From: an uncultured Chthonomonas sp.
Lineage (GTDB): Bacteria > Armatimonadota > Chthonomonadetes > Chthonomonadales > CAJBBX01
NCBI GenBank assembly: GCA_903951425.1
Contig: CAJBBX010000082.1
Coordinates: forward strand, 1-59,548
DNA: 59,548 nt
Direction: 5' to 3'
Under the pieces are notes generated by a model that saw only the letters and a list, made by a program, of their open reading frames with translations, searched no databases and was not told the origin of the DNA. Shown piece after piece: positions 1 to 8,475 of this stretch. The translations under genes were made by a program, and so were the position numbers. The stretch's first letter is position 1; each line of letters opens with the position of its first letter.

Positions 1-2
1 CG

Positions 3-560
3 GCGTGTCTACACTACATCGCATTCCAGATGCCGGCCACGCACGGCAGCGGGCTACGGCAAGGGCACTCTGAGATCACTGCAGAATCCGGCGGCGCTCA
101 AACTGCGGAAGCGAGGCTAATGCTCTTCAGCGCCTCGATGAAGCGCACGCTCGGGATCGCCCGCACGAAGGACCTGAACGGGCCGTGGGCCATCGACCCG
201 CAGCCCATCGTTTCGCCGGAGGAGCAGATCGAGAACTCCTCGCTCTACTTCGAACCAGCCAACAAGACGTGGTTCCTGTTCACCAATCACATCGGCCTGG
301 ACGGCGGCGAGTACACCGACGCGGTCTGGGTGTACTGGTCCAAGGACCTGAACCGATGGGACGCACGCAACAAGGCGGTGGTTCTGGACGGGAGGAACTG
401 CACCTGGTCGAAGAGATGCATCGGCATGCCCTCGGTGATCCGGGTCGGCAGGCGTCTCGCGATCTTGTACGACGCGCCCGGCGGCGACAGCGCCAGCCAC
501 ATGGGGCGCGACATCGGCCTGGCCTGGCTGGACCTGCCGTTGTCGCCGCCCAAGCAGTGA
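3..560 (+). CDS. Glycosidase-like five-bladed propeller protein, 3' part
   Basis: The frame is open to the left window edge and ends in TGA at 558-560, so this is at least the 3' end of a gene. From about base 120 the product reads like the last blades of a GH43/GH32-type beta-propeller: 'LGIARTKDLNGPW', then 'ENSSLYFEPANKTWFLFTNHIG' in shorter segments, then 'WVYWSKDLNRWD' and 'RLAILYDAPGGDS'. The repeating pattern of Trp/Asp and 'SKDL..W' is what such propellers show. The first 40 codons do not resemble the family, so the N-terminal part is either a linker, rearranged, or not coding, and an ATG at 120 is an alternative start. No substrate can be inferred. The catalytic residues of the earlier blades are not visible here. 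Confidence 0.6.
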   Translation, partial: ACLHYIAFQMPATHGSGLRQGHSEITAESGGAQTAEARLMLFSASMKRTLGIARTKDLNGPWAIDPQPIVSPEEQIENSSLYFEPANKTWFLFTNHIGLDGGEYTDAVWVYWSKDLNRWDARNKAVVLDGRNCTWSKRCIGMPSVIRVGRRLAILYDAPGGDSASHMGRDIGLAWLDLPLSPPKQ

Positions 561-736
561 TCCCAGCAGAGCAGTCAGATAGACGGCGTGCAGCCCCTTA
601 CCTTCCGCGGCCCGGCGCTCGCGTGCCCGTTGGCTGCGGCATTGCGGATAGCCTGCGCGGCGCAAGATGCCAAGCCCAGCATGAAGCATGGCCGAGCGGG
701 CCTGGACGGTCGGCCGCACCATTACCGGAGGACTCA

Positions 737-3238
737 ATGCCACGATCTACCAGCTCCTGGCTGCCACAAGCCGGCCCCACGCATGCAGCGCTGAGCGACC
801 GAGCGCAGCAGCCCCGCCGCGGCAAGCTGGCGTGGTTGGCATGGGCGCTCATGTGCTCGGCGTCGGCATGCGTCGGCAGCGCGGCCCCTGCTGCGCCGAC
901 TCGTCTCGTCTTCCTGGCGCCCGTATCGGAGCGCGTCTCTCCGGAGGACGACGTGTTCCTGTCAGCCGTTGCGGCGGCGGCAAGCAACGGCAAACCGGTC
1001 GTCTGTGCCGTTGACGCCAACTCGCCGTGGCGACCCGAGCTGCTCGACTACCTGCGGCGCTACAAGCCCGACCGCGTCGTCTGGCTGGGGCCGGGACCTA
1101 AGGGTGAGACCCCGCCCGGCGTGGCTCTCGCGGTGATGGCCGTGGACACCGCCCTCGAAGGAGCGTGCAAGCTCGCGACGACCTCCTGGCGCCGGAGTTC
1201 AAAGGCAGTCGCCTACAACACGGAAGACCGGGCCTGTGCGCTATCTGCAGCGGTGCTCGCTGCACGGATGCGCGTGCCGCTGTTCCCATGCTCGCCAGAC
1301 GGCCTCCCCGACAAGGTGCAGCAGTGCATCGCGCAACTCGGGGTGACGAGGCTGCTGGTGGTCTGCGCGCCAGCGGTGCAGCGGCCGCCCAAGGTCAGGC
1401 TCAGCGTAGAGCACCTTGCGGATGCCCTCGCCGTCGCACGCCGTCTCGCCAGGGAGCGTCTGGCGGTCGACTACCTGGCGGTCGCCCATCCGCTGGAAGG
1501 CGGGAACGGCGGCGTGCCACGGATCTCCCTGTCAGCGGTGCTGCTGGCCGCGGGGCGCGGGGGCGCGGTCGTACCCCTACCCTTCGACACGACTTGGAAG
1601 CGGAGGTTCGCGACCGGCAAGCCCGTCGCCCGTGCGCCGGAAGGCGCGGGCCCGAGCAAGGCGGGGCATCGGGTCGGGATGATCGAGGTCCATGGGACCG
1701 CGCGTGCGTTCGCGGTTGGCCAGGACACCGCGAACGATCGATGGTGGGCGCAGTTCGACCTCAATGGCGACGGACGCTTCGACGGCCCAGGTGAGGGGCC
1801 CATTCGCACCGGCGGCGTGGTCGCGATCGGCGACACCCGGTACGTAGTCGACCTGGATGTCCTCGAGAACGAGCGCGGAAGCGCCGTATGGCTCACTGCG
1901 CCGACCCCTGGAGATATCGTCGAGCTGATCGGCCAGTACCGCAACGCCATCGGCCGCGATCCGCGCTACCTCTGCCTAGCGGGCTGGCCCGAGGCGGTAC
2001 CCCTGGCGATCGCGGGCAACGCCCAGGGCACGGATGCGGACCTCGTGACCGACCACCCGTACGCGCAGACCGACGCCGACCCGTTCGTGGACCTGGCCTT
2101 CGCGCGATTCGTCGCCGAGGATGTCGCCTCCGGCACGCTGTTGGCATGCAGGAGCTTAACGTTCGACGAGATCAGCGATCGCGCGCTGGCCGCGACCTAC
2201 GCCATGGCCTAGTGGATCGGGCGCGAGGGCAACCTGCTCGAACTCGCCGGCCTGCGCCATGCGGGCCATCACGAGGGTCCCGCGACGATCGGCGAGGGCT
2301 CTCCCCTCACCCGTGTCGGCGCCATCCTCCATTCGTCCCACTCCTGGTGGCAGGGCATCGGTAGCACGTACGCCTGGGACACCAAGACGCTGCTAGCGCC
2401 GTGCGTGGTCATCACGACCGGATGCTCGCCCGCGGCGCTCGATCAGGACCAGGAGCGCCGTTCGGTTGCGGCGCAGCTCCTGCGCAACGGAGCGGCTGCG
2501 TTCGTGGGCAATGGCCGACGCGGTATCGCACAGGGTGCGCTCTACTACACCGAGTTCGAGAACGCCCTGCTGCGAGGGGACACGCTCGGCGAGGCCAACC
2601 GCGCCGCACTCAACCGCTACACGGTCGCGATCCTCGAGAAGGGCGAACCTGTGGGAGGGTCATACCGCTACCAGTACGACCACTTCGCGTGCTACGGAGA
2701 TCCCGCGCTGGACCTCGGACTCAGAAATGCCAGGGCGGGCGGCGCGGCGCACGTCGAGGTGCGTGGCCCGCGCGCCGACGTCGTGGCTCCGCGCGACCTG
2801 ACGCGGACGGAGTACGCCCCCCTGCCGGAGTGGAAGTGCCGCTTCCCCAGGCTCTGGACGTGGAGTGCACTCGGCCTGGGAACGGAGACGAGCTGGCGCG
2901 GCGGCGACAACTACGACGTCGAGGACTTGCTGTTCACCGCCGAAGTTCGGTCCAAGAGCAGGATCGTGGGCGTCGAGCCAACGGAGCAGGCGCCGACGCC
3001 GCTCGGGTGGACCGGGTCGTGCTACATCGACGAGCACTCCGACGGCACACGGTCGCTCTACTGGAGGTGTCGGGTGGCGGACTTCGACATGACGACCGGC
3101 AGGATGCGCCAGCAGGTCGGCAGGCTCGGATTCCGCATCGTCACGAGGCCGGCGGCGGCTCCGGCGCGTCGACGCGATGGTCCTGACCCGGCGGCCGGTC
3201 GGCTCAGCGGGTATCAGCCATCGGGGCCGACGCGGTGA
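737..3238 (+). pseudogene. Gingipain-like (peptidase C25-type) secreted protein, interrupted by in-frame TAG
   Basis: ATG 737 has a GGAGG Shine-Dalgarno six bases upstream (727-731). The N-terminus is basic, followed by a hydrophobic stretch typical of a signal peptide. The frame stays open to TGA 3238 except for one TAG at 2210-2212 (codon 492 of 833). Protein-like sequence continues immediately after the TAG in the same frame. The middle and C-terminal halves resemble the caspase-like fold of C25 peptidases: 'FARFVAEDVASGTLL' before the stop, then His532/His535 in 'ILHSSHSWWQG' and Cys563 in 'VITTGCSPAAL', which fit the His/Cys dyad, both after the stop. Terminating at the TAG would give a 491-residue product lacking the predicted dyad. 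The cause may be a real nonsense mutation, a base-call error (CAG or TGG to TAG), or readthrough. Family assignment is by motif only. Confidence 0.65.
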
Positions 3239-3390
3239 CCAGCCTGCGGCTGCAGGCGCCTGCACAACCGGAGCCGACCAGCTACGCGGGTTCGCGTTCA
3301 CGATCGAGTTGGGTCGCCGAGTCGGCTGACAGCGGGCCGCCGCCCCACACAGATCCGGGCCTCGCGCCGTGAATGAGAGGCGCCCCGCGG

Positions 3391-5373
3391 CTACCTGCAT
3401 GGCCGACCGCTCGGGTAGTAGCGGTCGATCATCGCTTGCAGCGCAGCCTGCGCGCGGGCGCCGTCGGTTTCGTCGTACCTCGGGAGCCAGGCGGCGTACC
3501 AGCCTTCGCCGTAGAGCGGATTCTGGCCCTGCCGGATCCCCCGGGGGAAGATGACGCTCGCGTGCTTCGCGAAGTCGGCGCTGCTCATGGGTATGAGCGA
3601 CTTGTAGTGGACAAGACGATCGTAGATCCGAGCCGACGGCTTAAGCCCCGCCTGGTCCATCGCCGCCTTCAGGGCAGCGGGGTCCGTCGGGTGGACGCCC
3701 CAGAAGTGGATCAGCGGCGTCAGATCGGCGCCCGCCGCCTTCGACATGCGCAGGATGCGGCCGTCGGTCGGGTCGTCGTTTCGCGGCGGATCGATCCCCT
3801 TGATGTAGTCGACCTGCACGGCGCGCCAGAAGTCCCCGAGGGCCTTCCAACCGAACAGCCCGACGATCTCGACGTACTTGCCGTAGCCGCGGTGCTGATA
3901 CCGGACCTCGTCCCTCTCCGTGTTGGAAATGTCCATCGGTTTGCCTTGGCGGAAGTTCTCCGTGACCATCCACATGATGGCGGCCTGGTCCAGCGAGATG
4001 CTCTCGTTGTCGAACGACCTGCCGAACGCCTTGTCCAGGTCAACGCCGAAGCCCTTGTTGAGCACGGCCACATAGGGGAGGTTTACTACCGCCTCGACCT
4101 CGCCCGAGTACTTGGTAAACAGCTGGGCGTGTCCCAGTTCATGGAAGATTGTCGCTCCATCGAACTGGGGGCCTTTGAGCAGCCATTGGCTGCTGTGACC
4201 GGTCTCCCTGGTGTGGGGCGAGTAGGCGAAGTTGGACTGCGGGTATCCCGGGTAGTAGGCGTCGCCGCGGATCACCACATCGACCTGCACGTACAACACG
4301 CTCTTGGGCCGAACGAGCGGCCGCCCGAAGAGCTCCGACACGCAGTCCATGGCGGTGTCCCAATCCCGCATCAGCTTCGCCGGGTCGTCGTAGGCGGTGA
4401 TCCAGCTCGTGGGCACCTGCACCATGAACTTGTCGCTCTCGAAGTCGGCCCATGGGCCGGGGCGCTCCCGCTCCACCTCTCGCCACTGCTTCAGCGTCGT
4501 CTTGTCGAAGCTGCGCTCGGAGAAGAACGGGGATCGGACCGCCCGGCGGATCCGCACAGTAACCACTCCCAGATCCGCTTTGGGGGGCACCTCGATGTAG
4601 ATGCTGCCGCCGAGCGGATTTGCGACCCGCGTGTCGACCGCTGTGATGGGGTACGTGAGCGAGACCCGGTCGAGGCGCAACATCCTGGGCTTCTCCGCCA
4701 GGTTCCAGGAGTGGGCGCCGACACGGACGCTGAAGCCACGGTTCGCCATGGCAGGCGGAACCGACACGGTCGCTATGTCTCCTGGCGCGAGGTAGCAGCC
4801 GGTCGGTCGGCGGGCGGGGTCCTCGTCGTACATGACCGGCGATCCCCACGGGCGTGGCTGCGAGGCGTTGACGCGGACCTTGTGCACCGTACCGGGATCG
4901 GCCGGCCGAGCCACGGGCCCCGGGAAGTAGGCGGACGTCTTGAAGAGCGCGCCGTCCAGCACGTCGGCAAACCGTCTGAGGTTCGCGGGCGTGTAGGCAT
5001 GATCGATCAGGCCCTGCTGAACCGCGAACAGCGCGCGGTGCAGTTCCAACCCGGGCCCGGGCTTCCGGGGCATGCCATTGCGCGTCGCGTCATTGATGAA
5101 GAGCGGGCCAACTCGATCATCGTAGGCCGCGACGAGGGCGAAGGCCTCCCTGATGGCGTCACGCGTCTCGCCGAGCGCCTTGGCGTTGTCGGCGATGATC
5201 GCGGCCTGCCGGTCGATCTGGTCCGCGGTGAGGATCGATACCTGACTGACGTGGGCGGTGAGCTTCCGGATCGCGTCCGTCAGGCGCGTGGCGGCATCTT
5301 CGTCCGCCCACGCGAACGGACACGCTGCCGCCAACAGAGCGGCGGCGAACACGGCGTGACAACACCGCGGCAT
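3391..5373 (-). CDS. Secreted M60 (enhancin-like) zinc metallopeptidase
   Basis: A 660-residue protein. The start at 5373 is set by a perfect AGGAGG seven bases upstream, which rules out the longer frame beginning at 5448. Residues 1-24 form a signal peptide, so the product is exported. The segment 'GCYLAPGDIATVSVPPAM' matches the N-terminal beta-structure of peptidase M60, and His411-Glu412-x-x-His415 ('HELGHAQLF') is the gluzincin zinc motif. M60 enzymes cut mucin-type glycoproteins, so a role in extracellular glycoprotein breakdown is likely. It lies tail-to-tail with the interrupted C25-like gene, 152 bases away, with nothing recognisable between them. The fold call is secure; the substrate is inferred from the family. 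Confidence 0.88.
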   Translation of the reverse strand: MPRCCHAVFAAALLAAACPFAWADEDAATRLTDAIRKLTAHVSQVSILTADQIDRQAAIIADNAKALGETRDAIREAFALVAAYDDRVGPLFINDATRNGMPRKPGPGLELHRALFAVQQGLIDHAYTPANLRRFADVLDGALFKTSAYFPGPVARPADPGTVHKVRVNASQPRPWGSPVMYDEDPARRPTGCYLAPGDIATVSVPPAMANRGFSVRVGAHSWNLAEKPRMLRLDRVSLTYPITAVDTRVANPLGGSIYIEVPPKADLGVVTVRIRRAVRSPFFSERSFDKTTLKQWREVERERPGPWADFESDKFMVQVPTSWITAYDDPAKLMRDWDTAMDCVSELFGRPLVRPKSVLYVQVDVVIRGDAYYPGYPQSNFAYSPHTRETGHSSQWLLKGPQFDGATIFHELGHAQLFTKYSGEVEAVVNLPYVAVLNKGFGVDLDKAFGRSFDNESISLDQAAIMWMVTENFRQGKPMDISNTERDEVRYQHRGYGKYVEIVGLFGWKALGDFWRAVQVDYIKGIDPPRNDDPTDGRILRMSKAAGADLTPLIHFWGVHPTDPAALKAAMDQAGLKPSARIYDRLVHYKSLIPMSSADFAKHASVIFPRGIRQGQNPLYGEGWYAAWLPRYDETDGARAQAALQAMIDRYYPSGRPCR

Positions 5374-5605
5374 GGCATGACCTCCTGACTGGCCGGGCGG
5401 CGCCGTCCCCAACGACGGCCTCCCCGGTATCATGTCCCCATTGACCACCGGAATGCCCGGCAGAACGCCGGGGCCAGACCGGAGGTGCGGGCGCCAATCG
5501 ATGCTCGGCCTTCCCGGCTCTCAGGCTCGTCGCCGAGGCGTCTTGACCTGACCCCCGTGGTCCAGGCCACCGTGAGTGATAGACTCCCCATACACGGGGA
5601 GCCAG

Positions 5606-5786
5606 ACGAAGCAGAGCCGGTTCGCCGCGGGAGCACCTGGTCGCGATGCTGCAGGAAGGCGAGCGCGGCGAGAAGACGATCGCCCAGATCGCGCGGGCAC
5701 ATGGTATCACGGAAACGGCTTCTCATGCCTGGCGCAGGGAGTACGGCGGCGCTGTGACCAGGTTCGCCGGCCCGCGCGCCAGGTAG
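5606..5786 (+). pseudogene. IS3-family OrfA (helix-turn-helix transposase) relic
   Basis: Two reading frames together rebuild the N-terminal HTH of an IS3/IS911-type OrfA. Frame 2 gives 'TKQSRF' (about 5606-5623). After a one-base shift near 5624-5631, frame 3 gives 'REHLVAMLQEGERGEKT', then 'IAQIARAHGITETASHAWRREYGG'-type HTH sequence in short segments, before the homology dies out and a TAG follows at 5784. The normal 'YGG' end of the HTH is present, but the leucine-rich second half of OrfA and all of OrfB are missing. No terminal inverted repeats or target duplications are visible. It is a decayed insertion trace in the gap between the M60 gene and the serine dehydratase gene; the remaining bases of that gap hold nothing recognisable. 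Confidence 0.6.
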
Positions 5787-5882
5787 TCGCCGGGCTCCCT
5801 CTCCCATGCCCGGATCGAGGCGGGAGCGTGCTCCGGGCGAGTTCCTGCTCTACTCGAGCCGCACAGAAGGAGTGAACGCGCG

Positions 5883-7442
5883 ATGCTGGTGAGTATCTTC
5901 AACGACGTGATCGGACCTGTGATGCGCGGCCCGTCGAGCTCGCACTGCGCTGCGGCGCTGCGTATCGGACGGCTGGCGCGCGACCTGATGGACGGCCAAC
6001 TCAGCGAAGTGCTCGTGGAGTACGATCGTCAGGGATCGCTACCAACCACGCACGAGTCGCAGGGCTCGGACATGGGCCTGTTCGGCGGCCTGCTGGGTTG
6101 GGAGGCGGCCGACGAGCGGCTACCCTCCTCCGGGACGGCGCTCCTCGCGTCCGGCGTGCGGGTCTCCATGGCCGTCATCGATGCGGGCGATCCCCACCCA
6201 AACACCTACCGCCTCACCCTGGCCAATGGGCGCGAACGCCACACGCTGCACGTCATCTCGAGCGGGGGCGGCATGATCGAGGTGATCTCGCTCGACGACA
6301 TCCCGGTCTCGATGTTCGGAGACTGCTTCGAGACGCTGCTATGGCCGGACGGGGACGCCGCGGCGGCCGCAGATCGCGTCGCCGCGCTGATGGACGCCGA
6401 CGCGGTGCTGGTGCATGGGTCTGGGTCCGCGGCCTTTGTCGAAGTGAAGGCCGGCGCGTTCGTCCCTGACGACGTGGTTGCGACTCTTCGCGGCTCCGGG
6501 CCGGTGCGAGAGGTGAAGCGGCTGGCCCCTGTGCTTCCGGTGCTGACATCGCGCACATCCACTATTCCCTTCACCACGTGCGAGGAGATGCTGCGGGCCG
6601 ATGCGGGGCGCGATACGCCGCTCTGGAAGCTCGCCGTCGCCTACGAGGCGGCGCGAGGCGACCTGGGCGAGGGCGAGGTCATCGCGAAGATGGTCGAGAT
6701 CGTTCGCATCGTGCGCCGCTCCATCGCGCTGGGCATCGCGGGCACCGAGTATGCAGACCGCATCCTCGGGAGCCAGTCCGGCGCGTTCGCGCGTTGCCTC
6801 GAGGAGGGCCGCCTGCTCGATGCCGGCGCCCTGAACCGGGCCGTGCTCTACGTGACCGCGCTGATGGAGGTGAAGAGCTCCATGGGGGTGATCGTCGCTG
6901 CGCCGACCGCCGGCGCCTGCGCCGCGCTCCCCGGCACGGTGGTCGCCATGGCCGAAGCCATGGGCCTGGGCGAGGAGGGGATGGCGAAATCGCTGCTCGC
7001 GGCCGGCCTGATCGGCGCCTTCATCGCGACACGCTGGACCTTTGCCGCTGAGGTCGGGGGCTGTCAGGCAGAGGCGGGGGCGGCCTCATGCATGACTGCC
7101 GCAGCGCTCGTCACGCTGGCTCAGGGCACGTCGGCGCAGGCGGCAGCGGCGGCATCGATGGCCTTGCAGAGCGTGATCGGTCTCGTGTGCGATCCGGTGG
7201 CGAAGCGGGTGGAGGCGCCCTGTCTGGGCAAGAACGTGATGGCCGCGAGCAACGCCCTGTCGTGTGCCAACATGGCTCTGGCCGGGTTCGACCAGGTGAT
7301 CCCGCTCGACGAGGCGATCGAGGCGGCCAGACGCGTCGGCGCACAGATGCCCCGCGAGCTGCGCTGCACCGGCCTCGGTGGCCTCTCGATCACGCCGACG
7401 TCGATTGCCCTGGAACAACGGCTCGCAGCCCGCAACGCGTAG
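5883..7442 (+). CDS. sdaA: L-serine dehydratase (L-serine ammonia-lyase), iron-sulfur type, single chain
   Basis: Converts L-serine to pyruvate and ammonia in the cytosol. The 519-residue chain has the fused beta (about 1-230) then alpha (about 250-519) arrangement. The beta domain opens with 'IGPVMRGPSSSHCAAA'. The alpha domain has 'SSMGVIVAAPTAGACAALPG' and three cysteines expected to bind the oxygen-sensitive [4Fe-4S] cluster: Cys394 in 'GGCQAEAG', and Cys436 and Cys447 in 'CDPVAKRVEAPC', whose 11-residue spacing is that of the family. AAGGAG at 5867-5872 supports the ATG. The gene stands alone, ending only six bases from the convergent VOC gene. Its role is probably amino-acid catabolism, which fits the many secreted peptidases in this window. 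Confidence 0.95.
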   Translation: MLVSIFNDVIGPVMRGPSSSHCAAALRIGRLARDLMDGQLSEVLVEYDRQGSLPTTHESQGSDMGLFGGLLGWEAADERLPSSGTALLASGVRVSMAVIDAGDPHPNTYRLTLANGRERHTLHVISSGGGMIEVISLDDIPVSMFGDCFETLLWPDGDAAAAADRVAALMDADAVLVHGSGSAAFVEVKAGAFVPDDVVATLRGSGPVREVKRLAPVLPVLTSRTSTIPFTTCEEMLRADAGRDTPLWKLAVAYEAARGDLGEGEVIAKMVEIVRIVRRSIALGIAGTEYADRILGSQSGAFARCLEEGRLLDAGALNRAVLYVTALMEVKSSMGVIVAAPTAGACAALPGTVVAMAEAMGLGEEGMAKSLLAAGLIGAFIATRWTFAAEVGGCQAEAGAASCMTAAALVTLAQGTSAQAAAAASMALQSVIGLVCDPVAKRVEAPCLGKNVMAASNALSCANMALAGFDQVIPLDEAIEAARRVGAQMPRELRCTGLGGLSITPTSIALEQRLAARNA

Positions 7443-7448
7443 CGACGG

Positions 7449-7934
7449 TCAGCCGCGGCGCGCAGCCTCGATCGTGGCAATGTCGATCTTCACCATCTCC
7501 ATCATCGCGTTGAAGACACGCTTGGCGGCGGCGGGATCGGGATCGGCCATGGCCTGCGTCAGTGCGACGGGAGTGATCTGCCAGCACAACCCCCACTTAT
7601 CCTTGCACCAGCCGCACGCGCTCTCCTCGCCGCCGTTGCCGACGATGGCGTTCCAGTAGCGGTCGGTTTCGGCCTGGTCGGCCGTCGCGACCTGGAACGA
7701 GAACGCCTCCGAGTGCTTGAACGCAGGCCCACCGTTGAGCCCGAGGCACGGAATGCCCAGCACGGTGAACTCGACGGTCAGCACGTCGCCCTCCTTCCCG
7801 CCGGGGAAGTCGCCGGGAGCCCGGTACACCGTACCGACCGCCGAGTCGGGGAAGGTCGCGGCATAGAACCGCGCGGCGTCCTCGGCATCGCCGTTAAACC
7901 AGAGGCAGATCGTGTTTTTCGCATGCTCAGGCAT
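7449..7934 (-). CDS. VOC/PhnB-like protein (3-demethylubiquinone-9 methyltransferase-like fold)
   Basis: A 161-residue member of the vicinal-oxygen-chelate family of the PhnB type. It begins 'MPEHAKNTICLWFNGDAED', continues 'AARFYAATFPDS' and 'GDVLTVEFTVLGIPCLGLNGG', and has the typical 'CGWCKDKWGLCWQITP' block. Proteins of this group are small cytosolic dimers, often annotated 'PhnB' or '3-dmu-9_3-mt', and mostly lack an assigned reaction. GGAGG five bases before the ATG supports the start. It is transcribed towards sdaA and has no operon partner, so the context does not suggest a function. Family confident, function unknown. Confidence 0.88.
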   Translation of the reverse strand: MPEHAKNTICLWFNGDAEDAARFYAATFPDSAVGTVYRAPGDFPGGKEGDVLTVEFTVLGIPCLGLNGGPAFKHSEAFSFQVATADQAETDRYWNAIVGNGGEESACGWCKDKWGLCWQITPVALTQAMADPDPAAAKRVFNAMMEMVKIDIATIEAARRG

Positions 7935-8475
7935 CGCGTTCCTCCAGTGTGAGGTCTGTAGTCGTGGGCCCGCTCTGGGCCGGAAGCGGTCCAGCAGGCC
8001 ACGCGGACATCATCTGGCAGGTCATACGTCGCGAAGAGCCGCTTAAACGTCAACGGGCACGACAACCATGGGCCGGAGCCTGTGGCGGAACGGCGAGCAT
8101 CGCCTTCAGCCTGTGCGGCTTGCTGGCTCTTGCCGATGGTCCGACGTGTGGACGCTACCGGGGCACTTGCGGACTGACGTGGCCCTGGGAGCGCGCCTGT
8201 CGATCGGCTCGAAGGTGTACCCGCGGGCGGACCCGTCAGAGTCTGGCCACACGGGTGGAGGCGCGTTCGGCGGGGCCATCGGGTCACGAAGCGGTGGAGC
8301 GGCGTATCCAGTCGGAATCCCGCATGTAGCCTCGCCCCGGCTCGCCGCAAATGCGAGCTTGGCGCCGTGGATGAGGAACTCCGCAAGCGACCGGCGCACG
8401 ACGCGCTTGCGGGCCGAAGAGCACAGGCGAGCCTGCTCCACTCGTCTGAGGGCGGCACAGGCGCCGCCACAACGT
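7935..8475. other. 541-base gap without a recognisable gene
   Basis: Lies between the VOC gene start and the end of the large secreted-protein gene, both on the minus strand. All six frames were read. The longer open frames are low-complexity Arg/Pro/Ala strings without family resemblance, and no start with a convincing Shine-Dalgarno was seen. It should hold the promoter of the VOC gene close to 7940-7990, but no clear -35/-10 pair was identified. Confidence 0.5.

Noticed and set aside
2210-2212. Genome-wide reassignment of TAG as a sense codon
   Set aside because: TAG is the natural stop of sdaA, the prepilin gene, the SPL-like gene, cydA and cydB in this same window, and proteins do not read through there.
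3373-5388. Long plus-strand open frame of 671 codons opposite the M60 gene
   Set aside because: The minus strand has a perfect ribosome-binding site, signal peptide and HELGH motif. The plus frame is Arg/Val/Gly-rich without family likeness and is a high-GC shadow.
5374-5882. Complete insertion sequence in the gap before sdaA
   Set aside because: Only an HTH fragment with a frameshift remains; there is no OrfB, no terminal inverted repeats and no target duplication.
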